Assembly: GCF_014200405.1 (NCBI RefSeq)
Contig: NZ_JACHBQ010000001.1
Location: forward strand, 2,046,001-2,110,000
DNA from: Cryobacterium roopkundense
GTDB lineage: Bacteria; Actinomycetota; Actinomycetes; Actinomycetales; Microbacteriaceae
DNA: 64,000 nt
Direction: 5' to 3'
This document shows positions 43,661-51,598 of this stretch, one piece after another. Below the pieces are notes generated by a model. The model had not been told where the DNA came from, searched no databases, and saw only the letters and a program-made list of their open reading frames with translations. Position 1 is the first letter of the stretch; the number at the start of each line of letters is the position of its first letter. The translations under genes and the position numbers were made by a program.

Positions 43661-43998
43661 CCGCCACCGAGAAGGAGCCGAGTTCCCCCGACGACCAGGT
43701 CGGCGGTCACCTTCTTCTCGAAAAAGTGGCGGCCGGTGACGCACTCGCCTTCGGCTCCCTCTATGACGCCTTCGTCGCCGAGACGTATGCCATCTGCCTG
43801 CGCAACCTGGCCAATCGGGCGGCCGCGGACCGGGGCATGGCCGCTGTCTGGACCTATATCTGGAGCCACGCCGCAGCCCTCAATCAACAGCCCGGTTCAA
43901 CGAGATCCATCGTGCTGTCCACGGCGTGGGCCATCACGTCACAGCGCAGCCGCAGCCCCCTTCGTCGCCTGACCCGCAGATCCACCCAGACGCGCTAA
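43657..43998 (+). CDS. Sigma-70 region-2-like protein without region 4
   Basis: 113 residues. LLEKVAAGDALAFGSLYDAFVAETYAICLRNLANRAAADRGMAAVWTYIW resembles the start of ECF sigma factors of the SigK type (GDxxAFxxLYD, then xxVWxxIW), and the AWAITSQRSRS end would match the end of region 2. Region 4 and the linker are absent and the protein stops in a basic tail (RRLTRRSTQTR). It may be a degenerate or stand-alone sigma2 domain. The GTG at 43657 overlaps the uORF stop; the gene has its own promoter and no obvious anti-sigma partner. Confidence 0.55.
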   Translation: MTATEKEPSSPDDQVGGHLLLEKVAAGDALAFGSLYDAFVAETYAICLRNLANRAAADRGMAAVWTYIWSHAAALNQQPGSTRSIVLSTAWAITSQRSRSPLRRLTRRSTQTR

Positions 43999-44014
43999 TT
44001 CCGGCCCCGGACCG

Positions 44015-44737
44015 CTAGGCCCCGCCCGCCGGAAGGAGGCCGAGGAACTGGACGGCGAGAATTAGGCACGCCAGGTTGACGGTGAAGAACACCCCCACCC
44101 AGATGATTCCGGGCAGATGTGTGAGCCGCGCCAGCTGGTCGGCGTCCGAGGCGCCTGCCGACCGGCGGTGACGCGACTGCTGCAGCTCGATCACGGTGCG
44201 TACGGCCCCGAGCAGGAGGAACGCGGTCAGGAGCAGTGCGAAAATGCTCTGCACACTGGGCGACCCGAACCATGACACCGTGAAAATCACAGTTCCAGTC
44301 ACCGCGACGGACCAGAGGCCGAACCAATTACGAATCTGCACAAGCACCAACACGAGCGCCGCGAGCAGCGCCCAGAGCAGCCCGACGTCGTAGCCACGCC
44401 CCAGCAGCACGGCCGAGCCCAGCCCGAGCAGCGCCGGTGCCGGGTAGCCGGCGATCAGCGTGAAAACCATGCCGGGGCCTCGCGGTCGCCCGCGGCTCAC
44501 CGTGAGGCCTGAGGTATCGGAGTGCAAGCGGATGCCGCTGAGCCGCCGACCGCTCAGTGTGGCGGCTGCACCGTGCCCGCCCTCGTGCACGATGGTGACG
44601 CCGTGCCGTGCAATCCGCCAGCTGCCTGGCACGAAGACGATGACAGCCGCCGCCACGATCGTGATCCACGCCGTACCAATCGGAAGCGGAGGGTGGGTTT
44701 CGATCATTCGTTCCCAAATCTCCTGCAGCACAGTCAT
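44015..44737 (-). CDS. M50-like membrane metallopeptidase
   Basis: 240 residues with about six or seven membrane helices. The zinc site is HEGGH in GVTIVHEGGHGAAATLSGRR (about residues 51-55), and GMVFTLIAGYPAPALLGLG continues as in the M50B-like (PF13398) family. A partner Asp for the third ligand is not certain. Such proteins are putative intramembrane proteases; no substrate is known. Convergent with the sigma2-like gene, 16 bp between stops. The ATG at 44737 has no strong site but matches family length. Confidence 0.85.
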   Translation of the reverse strand: MTVLQEIWERMIETHPPLPIGTAWITIVAAAVIVFVPGSWRIARHGVTIVHEGGHGAAATLSGRRLSGIRLHSDTSGLTVSRGRPRGPGMVFTLIAGYPAPALLGLGSAVLLGRGYDVGLLWALLAALVLVLVQIRNWFGLWSVAVTGTVIFTVSWFGSPSVQSIFALLLTAFLLLGAVRTVIELQQSRHRRSAGASDADQLARLTHLPGIIWVGVFFTVNLACLILAVQFLGLLPAGGA

Positions 44738-44900
44738 ACCCTCACCCTAGGCGGGCCGCAGCTAGAGAGGGATCCGCACGGCGCCCGTGCAGAAGTATCG
44801 GTCGTACGCATGGACTTTCGGCCCTACTGCTGGAACAACGGCCACGCGAGGATGAGTGAAGACCCCCGCACCGTGCGAGCGTGAGAATGAAAGGTCGGCC

Positions 44901-45551
44901 ATGACGAACTCCCCGGTTCGAGTTTTCATCCTGGATGACCATGAACTCGTGCGTCGCGGCCTGCGCGAATTGCTCGAGGGTGAGGGCTTCGACGTCGTCG
45001 GAGAGGCCGGTCTGGCCCACGATGCCCTCCGTCTCATCCCGCTCGCCCGCCCCGACGTGGCCATCCTCGATGCCCGCCTGGCCGACGGCACGGGCATCGA
45101 GGTCTGCCGCACTCTCAGGTCGGGTGATCCGTCGTTCACGTGCCTGATCCTCACCAGCGACGGTGCCGAGCAGGCCCGACTCGGCGCGGCGCTAGCCGGC
45201 GCCGCCGGTTACGTGCTCAAGGAGATCTTCGGCACCGTGCTCATCGACCGAATCCATCGGGCTGCCGCAGGCGAGACCCTGTTCGACCCTCTTGTCGCCG
45301 GCAGGATCATCACCGACCTGACGACCACGAGCGCCCATGATTCTCCCCAGGCCCGGCTGACGGCACAGGAGCGCCGCGTACTCAGCCTGATGAGCAGCGG
45401 TATGACCAACCGCGAGGTGGGGAACAGCATGTTTCTGGCCGAAGCCACGGTCACAGGCTACGTGGCGTCCCTGCTGGAAAAACTTGGTTTTCAGCGTCGA
45501 AGCCGCCCTGCTGCCGCCGTGGCGATGGGCCCGGCCGGCCACCGTTCGTGA
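44901..45551 (+). CDS. NarL/FixJ-type (DevR-like) response regulator
   Basis: 216 residues. Receiver domain (about 5-120) with DD in FILDDHELVRRGL, phospho-acceptor Asp in DVAILDARLADGTG, and Lys in GYVLKEI. A LuxR-type helix-turn-helix (about 150-210) reads LTAQERRVLSLMSSGMTNREVGNSMFLAEATVTGYVASLLEKLGFQ. The cognate kinase is the convergent gene, whose 3' end overlaps this gene by 101 bp. The ATG at 44901 has GAAAGGTC upstream; in-frame sequence upstream of it is not family-like. Confidence 0.93.
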   Translation: MTNSPVRVFILDDHELVRRGLRELLEGEGFDVVGEAGLAHDALRLIPLARPDVAILDARLADGTGIEVCRTLRSGDPSFTCLILTSDGAEQARLGAALAGAAGYVLKEIFGTVLIDRIHRAAAGETLFDPLVAGRIITDLTTTSAHDSPQARLTAQERRVLSLMSSGMTNREVGNSMFLAEATVTGYVASLLEKLGFQRRSRPAAAVAMGPAGHRS

Positions 45552-47283
45552 CGATGGGCACCGGCGCCGACCACGACAAACGCGCTCCCTCGCCGAGCGC
45601 GCTCTTGACCTCGAACCGGCCACCGCACACGCGCGCCCGCTGACGAAGATTCTCAAGCCCGCTGCTGCGCACCGGGTCGCTGAATCCGCGGCCGTCGTCG
45701 ACGATGAGCAACCTCACCCGGCCATGTTCAGCGTTCACGGAGATCTTGATCGTCGTTGCTCCCGAATGCCGGGTGACGTTGCTGAGGCCCTCAGTGATCA
45801 CCGCGAGCAGATTTTCGCTCAGCGCCTCACCGAGGTCGGCGTCGATCGGCCCCGACAAGCGAATGTTGGGCGCGAATGTGAGGGAACGGGTGCCCTCGGC
45901 GATCACTTCAAGGATGCGGCTGCTCATCGTGGCGGACGTTTGCGAGGCTCCGCGCAGCGAGTAGATCGTGTCTCTCAACTCGTGAATGGTGCTGTCAAGC
46001 TCAACGGTGACCGCGGCGATCCGGTCGAGGGCCACGGGGTCATCGGTGAAGCGTCGCAGGCTCTGCATGCTGAGGCCTGCGGCGAAGAGCCGTTGAATGA
46101 CCAGGTCATGCAGGTCACGGGCGATTCGGTCACGGTCCCCGAAGACGGCCTGCTGCTCTCGCATCCGGTGCACGTTGGCCAGCTCGAGCCCAAGCGCCAC
46201 GTACGATCCGAACACAGCGCTCATCTCGACATCCGTCGGACTGAACGCGCCCGAACCGAGGGGCCGGGCCAGCAGGAGCACGCCCTGACCGACCCCTGGC
46301 GGGCCGAGGGCCACAAGCAGCGTTGGACCGAGCTCAGGCCACGCGCCGTTCTCTGCCGCAACTTCCGGGTCGATGACTTCACTGAGCAGGGGCAGAACCG
46401 TTGATTCCCCGGTGCTGCGCACCTCGGCGAGGGCACACGAACTCATGACAATGCTGCGACCGACGAGAGCGGATGCGCCGTCTCCGACACCCGCGGCGCA
46501 GAATACCTTTTCGGCTTCGTCGGTCGGCAATCCGATGAGGGCGAGGGAAGCCCCCGATTCGATCATGGCGCGTTGCGCCACGGTGTCGAGACCGCTTTCG
46601 CCGTCGTCGTCGAAGGACCGGAGCAGGTCGCGCGCCATATCGGCGCAGGCCTCAAGCCAGGCGCCCCGGCCACGAGCTTCCTCGAACAGCCGCGCGTTTT
46701 CGATGGCTACGCCCGCCGCCGCCGCCAGGGCAACTGCCAGCTCCTGGTCTTCAGGGGTGAAATCACCCCCGCCTTCTTTCTCGGTGAGGTAGAGATTGCC
46801 GAAGACCACGTCGCGCACTCGAACCGGAACGCCCAGGAACGACACCATTGGCGGGTGGTTCGCGGGAAAGCCCGCAGCGGATGGGTGTTGCCCGAGATCG
46901 TGGAGGCGAATCGGATGCGGTTCGCGAATCAGCAGGCCCAGGACCCCCTTGCCCACCGGCAGCGCTCCGACCTTTTCGATCGTCTGCTCGTCGAAGCCCA
47001 CCGTGACAAAGTGGCTCAGGCTCTGGTCCGCCCCGATCACGCCGAGGGCACCGTACTGCGCCCGCAGTAGCGTGCACGCCGACTCGACAACGCGCTTCAG
47101 AACGGCCTCGAGGCTCAAGTCTTCAGCGATGGAGACAACCGCGCTCACGAGGCCGCGAATGCGCTCCTGGGTGAGCAGCAGCTCATCCGCTCGTGCCACG
47201 AACTCGCGCAACAGGTCTTCAATGCGCGTGCCGCTGGGGTGCAGCGCCGTCGAAAAGGGCGATTCGACCGGCTGATCTACCAT
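45451..47283 (-). CDS. GAF-domain sensor histidine kinase (DevS-like)
   Basis: 610 residues: GAF domain 1 (about 55-205, LYLTEKEGGGDFTPEDQELAVALAAAAGVAIENARLFEEARG), GAF domain 2 (about 220-370), HisKA_3 with the phospho-His in RDRIARDLHDLVIQRLFAAGLSMQS, and a C-terminal ATPase with LLAVITEGLSNVTRHSGATTIKI and VDDGRGF. A haem-binding role of the GAF domains, as in DevS/DosT, is possible but not shown. ATP-binding ends near residue 575; about 35 extra residues are encoded antisense to the response regulator. ATG 47283 follows GGAAG. Confidence 0.93.
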   Translation of the reverse strand: MVDQPVESPFSTALHPSGTRIEDLLREFVARADELLLTQERIRGLVSAVVSIAEDLSLEAVLKRVVESACTLLRAQYGALGVIGADQSLSHFVTVGFDEQTIEKVGALPVGKGVLGLLIREPHPIRLHDLGQHPSAAGFPANHPPMVSFLGVPVRVRDVVFGNLYLTEKEGGGDFTPEDQELAVALAAAAGVAIENARLFEEARGRGAWLEACADMARDLLRSFDDDGESGLDTVAQRAMIESGASLALIGLPTDEAEKVFCAAGVGDGASALVGRSIVMSSCALAEVRSTGESTVLPLLSEVIDPEVAAENGAWPELGPTLLVALGPPGVGQGVLLLARPLGSGAFSPTDVEMSAVFGSYVALGLELANVHRMREQQAVFGDRDRIARDLHDLVIQRLFAAGLSMQSLRRFTDDPVALDRIAAVTVELDSTIHELRDTIYSLRGASQTSATMSSRILEVIAEGTRSLTFAPNIRLSGPIDADLGEALSENLLAVITEGLSNVTRHSGATTIKISVNAEHGRVRLLIVDDGRGFSDPVRSSGLENLRQRARVCGGRFEVKSALGEGARLSWSAPVPIVTNGGRPGPSPRRQQGGFDAENQVFPAGTPRSL

Positions 47284-47423
47284 GGCAAGCTTCCGTACCT
47301 TCGTCGAACCGCGGCACGATCGTCGCGCTGCGATGGGGCTGACACTTCCTGCCACTACCTTGGCATGGAAGTTGTACCCCCAGCGACGTTTCCCGCAACG
47401 GTGAAGCGCCGGTCAGGCAGAGG

Positions 47424-47573
47424 TCACTCCACTCGAACGGGAACCAGGCTCACCTGCGTGCGCTCACACCCCGTGCACCTGATCAGGTAGACCGGCAGCG
47501 AGGTTCGCTGGGAGTGCGCCGGATTGGGAGTCAGTCGAGCCTGTGAACGGCAGTACGGGCAGGTGAAAGTCAT
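47424..47573 (-). CDS. 49-residue zinc-ribbon protein
   Basis: A short ORF: it begins MTFTCPYCRSQARL, ends CTGCERTQVSLVPVRVE, and has two CxxC pairs 35 residues apart, a zinc ribbon arrangement. ATG at 47573 overlaps the stop of the upstream 90-residue gene as ATGA, and GAAAGGCG precedes it. The coupled start supports translation. No known family recognised. Confidence 0.65.
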   Translation of the reverse strand: MTFTCPYCRSQARLTPNPAHSQRTSLPVYLIRCTGCERTQVSLVPVRVE

Positions 47574-47842
47574 GAAAGCGCCTTTCTGATCATCGGCGTG
47601 GCGAGGCTCGCCACGGCACGCTCAAACGTGGAGAACACTGACCGTTCGCTGAGGCGGAAGTTCGAGACCTCGAAGGAATCGTCAAACCGCTCAATGAAAC
47701 CGAAGATGGCTCGCGGGTCGCCCGCGGCAATGGTGCGATCACAGACCCGCCACTGCGTGCGGGACAGCTCGGTGACGCCGATCTCACGGCCTCGCGTGTC
47801 GACATCCGCACAGGAGCTGAGTCGATCTCGTGTCTGGGTCAT
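47570..47842 (-). CDS. Hypothetical protein upstream of the zinc ribbon
   Basis: About 90 residues (MTQTRDRLSSCADVDTRG...). A middle segment, RTQWRVCDRTIAAGDPRAIFGFIERFDDSFEVSNFRL, looks like a conserved actinobacterial small protein; no function known. The stop TGA overlaps the ATG of the zinc ribbon (TCATGA). The start at 47842 is uncertain; a TTG at 47863 is in frame. No signal peptide or membrane helix. Confidence 0.6.
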   Translation of the reverse strand: MTQTRDRLSSCADVDTRGREIGVTELSRTQWRVCDRTIAAGDPRAIFGFIERFDDSFEVSNFRLSERSVFSTFERAVASLATPMIRKALS

Positions 47843-47957
47843 GACTCTAGAATTGCGGGCCAACGGCGAGCGGGACAGGGCCTAAAGTCACCTCGTGTTG
47901 CCCCCTCGCCAAACATACCTGCAGCCGGTTTTTCTCAGGCCACCAAGAGGGCCTCCG

Positions 47958-48743
47958 CTAGGACGGAGCGGCCACTCGCGGCCGCTTTTTGCGTGCGAGG
48001 AAGGCGTCCATCCTGGCGAACTTCGCGGGCGACTCGAACAGGATCGCCTGCGCCGCGTTGTCGACAATAGGATGTGCCTCCGCCGGGGCGTGGAAGACCT
48101 CTTTCGCCAGCCGGGTGGCCAGGGGATCCTGCGCTCCAATGCGATCGGCGAGGGCGTGTGCGGCCGCGAGCAGATCCGCCGGTTCGTGAATTTCCGTGAC
48201 GAGGTGCACCGCGAGCGCCTCCTCGGCTCCGAGGACGCGCCCGGCGAGGATGATTTGCTTTGCAACGGGTTCGCCGACGAGCTGTTGCAGCCGCCACAGG
48301 GCGCCGGCAGCCGGGAGAATTCCCAGCGCGGTCTCGGGGTTGCCGAGGCGCACCGTCGTCGATGCTATTCGGAAGTCCGCGGCGTAGGCCAATTCGGCTC
48401 CCCCACCAAGCGCCCAGCCATCGAGTGCAGCGATGACGGGCATGGGCAGGCGCGCAATGCGCGAAAAGAGGCCCGAGTTGATCCCCTTCAGGGCGTCGGC
48501 ACTTCGACGCTCCCTCAGCTGCGCGATGTCGGCGCCAGAGGCGAAGACTCCGTTGCTGCCGGAGAGGATGAGCATGAGCGGATGCCGCTCAAGCTCATCG
48601 CACACGGCGTGCAGCTCATCGATCATGGTCTGGTCGATGGCATTGCGCACGTCAGGGCGATTCAGCTGCACATGCAGGCGATCGACACCGCGTTCGATGA
48701 GCAGAGTCGTTGGCGCGCCAGCCACGGGCTTAGAAGAAGTCAT
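47958..48743 (-). CDS. Enoyl-CoA hydratase/isomerase family protein
   Basis: 261 residues. Crotonase signatures: VQLNRPDVRNAIDQTMIDEL, GSNGVFASGADIAQLRERRS (oxyanion hole 1), IAALDGWALGGGAELAYAADFRIAS (oxyanion hole 2) and GNPETALGILPAAGALWRL (region with catalytic Glu). It hydrates enoyl-CoA in fatty-acid or amino-acid catabolism; chain length unknown. The ATG at 48743 overlaps the preceding gene's end by 14 bp. Followed 115 bp later by an unrelated small gene. Confidence 0.93.
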   Translation of the reverse strand: MTSSKPVAGAPTTLLIERGVDRLHVQLNRPDVRNAIDQTMIDELHAVCDELERHPLMLILSGSNGVFASGADIAQLRERRSADALKGINSGLFSRIARLPMPVIAALDGWALGGGAELAYAADFRIASTTVRLGNPETALGILPAAGALWRLQQLVGEPVAKQIILAGRVLGAEEALAVHLVTEIHEPADLLAAAHALADRIGAQDPLATRLAKEVFHAPAEAHPIVDNAAQAILFESPAKFARMDAFLARKKRPRVAAPS

Positions 48744-49281
48744 CGGGGGTGCCGGCCGCTTTGGTGACCTCGTCGGTGCCTACGCGGGCGGCGTTCAGTT
48801 TTGCCATGGCGACCCGGAGGCCGGACTCCATCTGGGCGGACCACACTTCGATCTCGCGACGAGCCACATCCGCCGCATCCGCCCGTGCCAGGGCCTTTTC
48901 CTTTTCGGCACGCTCGTTTTTGACCTGCTGGATACTCAGCGTGATGCCGTAGTACGCGGCCACCATGGAGGCGATGGGCGTGGCGATCACAGCGAGAGCG
49001 TTGATGCTCTCACTCGAGACGCCGACAATGATCATCACGATGAAGGCGAGGGCGAGGGCCCCCATACCCACGAGAACCACGAGGGCCATGTTCTGCGGCC
49101 TGACGCCCCTCACCACGGATGCCGCCGCCCCATCGCGAGGCGCGGTCGGCACCGTAGTTACCGAGGGCGTGAGAGTCGGCACCGCGCCGGTGGGTGGCCC
49201 TGCGGGCTGGCCGAGGTTGAGCACCTTCGTCTCGGCCTCAGACGGTGTGCGGGTGGGCTTCGCTGTGGGCAGGTCAGTCAT
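48730..49281 (-). CDS. Membrane protein with two helices and a helical tail
   Basis: 183 residues. The first 65 are Pro/Thr-rich and disordered; two membrane helices lie at about 65-118 (MALVVLVGMGALALAFIVMIIVG and NALAVIATPIASMVAAYYGITL). A charged, probably coiled-coil tail (QQVKNERAEKEKALARADAADVARREIE) ends in DDFF. No family recognised. The ATG at 49281 has GGAG with a six-base spacer, so it is preferred to the ATG at 49296. Its end overlaps the enoyl-CoA hydratase start by 14 bp. Confidence 0.7.
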   Translation of the reverse strand: MTDLPTAKPTRTPSEAETKVLNLGQPAGPPTGAVPTLTPSVTTVPTAPRDGAAASVVRGVRPQNMALVVLVGMGALALAFIVMIIVGVSSESINALAVIATPIASMVAAYYGITLSIQQVKNERAEKEKALARADAADVARREIEVWSAQMESGLRVAMAKLNAARVGTDEVTKAAGTPDDFF

Positions 49282-49342
49282 GTAGTACTCCGTCATCCGT
49301 GTGGTGTCCGTCGCCCCATTGTGGTGCGCGGTGCGCAGTGGG

Positions 49343-49870
49343 TCAAGAAAGGGGCGGGTCGGATTCGCTCAGAAAGACACGCTTGTACGTGCGGCCGTCC
49401 GGCAGTTGCACAGTCTGGCTCGACAGCTTGCCGCGAGACACCTGCAGGTATACGGCCTGCGCGCTGACGCCCAGTCGCGCGGCGGCCTCGGCCACGGACA
49501 GCCCGGGCAAGTCTGTCGGCACGCTGCTCGGCCGTGCCGATCGCTTGCGCCCAGCCAGCAACCTTGCGGCAATCTCCTCGTCGGTGCCCGACCAACGCCA
49601 GCGCGCAGCGGCGGGCTTGAGCCCGGAGGCGTCGGCGATCTCGTCCCAGCCCACGCCCTCAGCCAGAGCCTCGCGCACGCTGGTGAGCGTCACCTGGTCG
49701 GCCTCGAGCTGGTGCAGCAGCCGACGAACGGCGCGCAACCGATCGAGAGGGGTCGATGCGGGAGCACGAGCACTGTCAGCCACGGCCAGCAGGCCAGCGA
49801 GTGCGTTGACCGAGGCGAGTGCGGCACGGGTCTCTGGGGCGAGAAAATCGTTCACAACGGAACGGACCAT
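49343..49870 (-). CDS. Helix-turn-helix DNA-binding protein, unknown target
   Basis: About 175 residues. Two putative helix-turn-helix segments: SVREALAEGVGWDEIADASGLKPAAARWRW at mid-length, and LSVAEAAARLGVSAQAVYLQVSRGKLSSQTVQLPDGRTYKRVFL at the C-terminus, which resembles the MerR/excisionase DNA-binding type. An N-terminal helical region (about 1-75) may dimerise. No known regulon. ATG 49870 has AGGTGG at suitable spacing; GTG 49882 is in frame but abuts AAAGG too closely. Confidence 0.7.
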   Translation of the reverse strand: MVRSVVNDFLAPETRAALASVNALAGLLAVADSARAPASTPLDRLRAVRRLLHQLEADQVTLTSVREALAEGVGWDEIADASGLKPAAARWRWSGTDEEIAARLLAGRKRSARPSSVPTDLPGLSVAEAAARLGVSAQAVYLQVSRGKLSSQTVQLPDGRTYKRVFLSESDPPLS

Positions 49871-49973
49871 CTGGCGTGCCACCTTTCACAACGGGTGCAT
49901 TCATCTTGTCAGACCGCGGGCGCCGTGCGGTTTCCTGCAATCTCGCAACCCTGCACAGGGAAGAGTTCTCTCG

Positions 49974-50041
49974 AGCACAAAGCCCTAGCCAGCACAGAGC
50001 CCTAGCCAGCACAAAGCCCTAGCCAGCACAGAGTTCTAGCC
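49974..50041. repeat. Four 17-bp tandem units at the end of the DUF222/HNH gene
   Basis: Units of AGCACAAAGCCCTAGCC and AGCACAGAGCCCTAGCC alternate (A, G, A, G at the seventh base); the last has TT for CC. The gene's TAG stop (50036-50038, minus strand) is in the final unit. Confidence 0.93.
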
Positions 50042-51493
50042 CGATGCGGAGCTGGCCGTATTGGCGCGGTGGGTGGCGGCGGGACGCCAGGTGCGGGTGG
50101 GGTCGAAGAGTACCGGGCCTCGCACCTCGGGTCGGCCTCGCACCATGCGGATTTCCCATCCGGAGGTGTCGATGGTGGCGTGGTGGTACCAGCAGAGCAA
50201 AGTTCCGTTGTCTATGTCGGTCTTTCCGTGGTGCTGCCACGGGATCACGTGGTGAACTTCGCACCACGCGGCCGCTACCGTGCACCCCGGTATGACACAT
50301 CCGCCGTCCCTCGCGGCGATGGCCCGGCGCTGGGCGGTGGTGAAGAACCGCTTCTTTTCACCCAGCCGCAGTACCTCGCCGTCTTCGCCGAGGAACACGT
50401 TCTGGTAGCCGCCGGCGCACATCTTCTGCCTCACGGTGCGGAGTGAGATCGGCGCCTCGACCCCGTCGACCCACCCGACACCGGTCCCGCTCTTCAAATC
50501 TTTGGCGTTTACGTGCACCATCACCACGGGTGCCGCCCCTCCCATAGTGGGCGTCTTCGCGTCGCGCGCCTTCGACTCAAACACGCCCCGGAGGATGTCC
50601 GCTCGTTTCTCACCGCCGGTGCGCGGGTCGTCGAATTCTTCCGCCCCGGGAATCAGCTCCCCGGCCTCGATCAGGGCCTGCTGCTCTTCACTCGGAAACG
50701 CGGGAGCGGCGTGGGCCGAAAGGAACGTGTTGAAGATACCGTCCATGATGCCCTTGAGTTCCGGCGTCACCCCGCCCCGCAGCGGATACAGGCCGGCCTT
50801 GAACCGGCCAAACCCGACGGTGCTCTTCGCCGCCGTCGCATCGTCACTGGGGGCGGCGCCGTCGGGGTCGAGGCGGGCTTCCCATTCGTGGGCCTGCGCC
50901 CGGATCAGGTCGGCGGAGAACGCGATCCCCGCCCCCGGCAGTCCCTCGGTCTCGGGCGTGATCGCTCCCGTCGCCGACGCCACCAGCGCCCGCTCCGCGC
51001 GATCCAAAACCTCCGGAGCAACCCGCCGCGACAGCGGCTCGAGGGCCGTCACAATCACCTCCGCCGCATCCACCCCCAACTCACCCGACGCGAGCCCCTC
51101 GGCGACCGCCGGATGTTGCACCGGGATCTCCTGCCCGAGCAGCCCGCTGGCGGAGTGGGCCGCGCCGCTGACCAGGCCGCCGAGCCGCATCCGCCGCTTC
51201 GCTTCCGAACCCGAGATGCGTGTCACGGCGGTGATCAACTCGTACTTACCGCGGCACCCGTTCTTATACGCCAGCGACTCATGACCCAACGCCGAATCCG
51301 CCCGCGCCGCCACATCTGTCGCCGACGCCACCCTCGCCCCATCCGCCCGGCGCCCCAGCTTCTCCACCGCCGCCATCACGGCCAGAGCCTCATCCCCGGT
51401 GAACTGCTGGAAATTCACCTCCGCCAACGCAGCAGCTACCGAGGCGTCTGCCCTCTCCAGTAGGGCGACCACCTCGGAACCTGACTTCTGCAT
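50036..51493 (-). CDS. DUF222 / HNH endonuclease domain protein
   Basis: 485 residues. The helical DUF222 part (about 20-370) has KNGCRGKYELITAVTRISGSEAKRRMRLGGLVSGAAH. The HNH domain has RDGGCVIPGCTVAAAWCEVHHVIPWQHHGKTDIDNGTLLCWYHHATID, with intact Cys and His metal ligands. It is of the same architecture as the protein at 3114-4583 but only distantly similar. Role unknown. ATG 51493 is preferred because GGGGG is ten bases away; ATG 51502 is in frame. The stop is inside a 17-bp tandem repeat. Confidence 0.9.
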   Translation of the reverse strand: MQKSGSEVVALLERADASVAAALAEVNFQQFTGDEALAVMAAVEKLGRRADGARVASATDVAARADSALGHESLAYKNGCRGKYELITAVTRISGSEAKRRMRLGGLVSGAAHSASGLLGQEIPVQHPAVAEGLASGELGVDAAEVIVTALEPLSRRVAPEVLDRAERALVASATGAITPETEGLPGAGIAFSADLIRAQAHEWEARLDPDGAAPSDDATAAKSTVGFGRFKAGLYPLRGGVTPELKGIMDGIFNTFLSAHAAPAFPSEEQQALIEAGELIPGAEEFDDPRTGGEKRADILRGVFESKARDAKTPTMGGAAPVVMVHVNAKDLKSGTGVGWVDGVEAPISLRTVRQKMCAGGYQNVFLGEDGEVLRLGEKKRFFTTAQRRAIAARDGGCVIPGCTVAAAWCEVHHVIPWQHHGKTDIDNGTLLCWYHHATIDTSGWEIRMVRGRPEVRGPVLFDPTRTWRPAATHRANTASSASG

Positions 51494-51598
51494 CGTTAAC
51501 ATGCCCCCATTCTCCCATTAATCGAACACAAAAGCGAGAAAAACTCACGAGTAGCATTTATAGAATCGTAATTTATTTCGACTAGTTCGAACCGCGAA

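Noticed and set aside
44015..44737. Site-2 protease partner for an anti-sigma factor of the sigma2-like gene
   Set aside because: No anti-sigma gene is present and the two genes are convergent; proximity alone does not support a signalling pathway.
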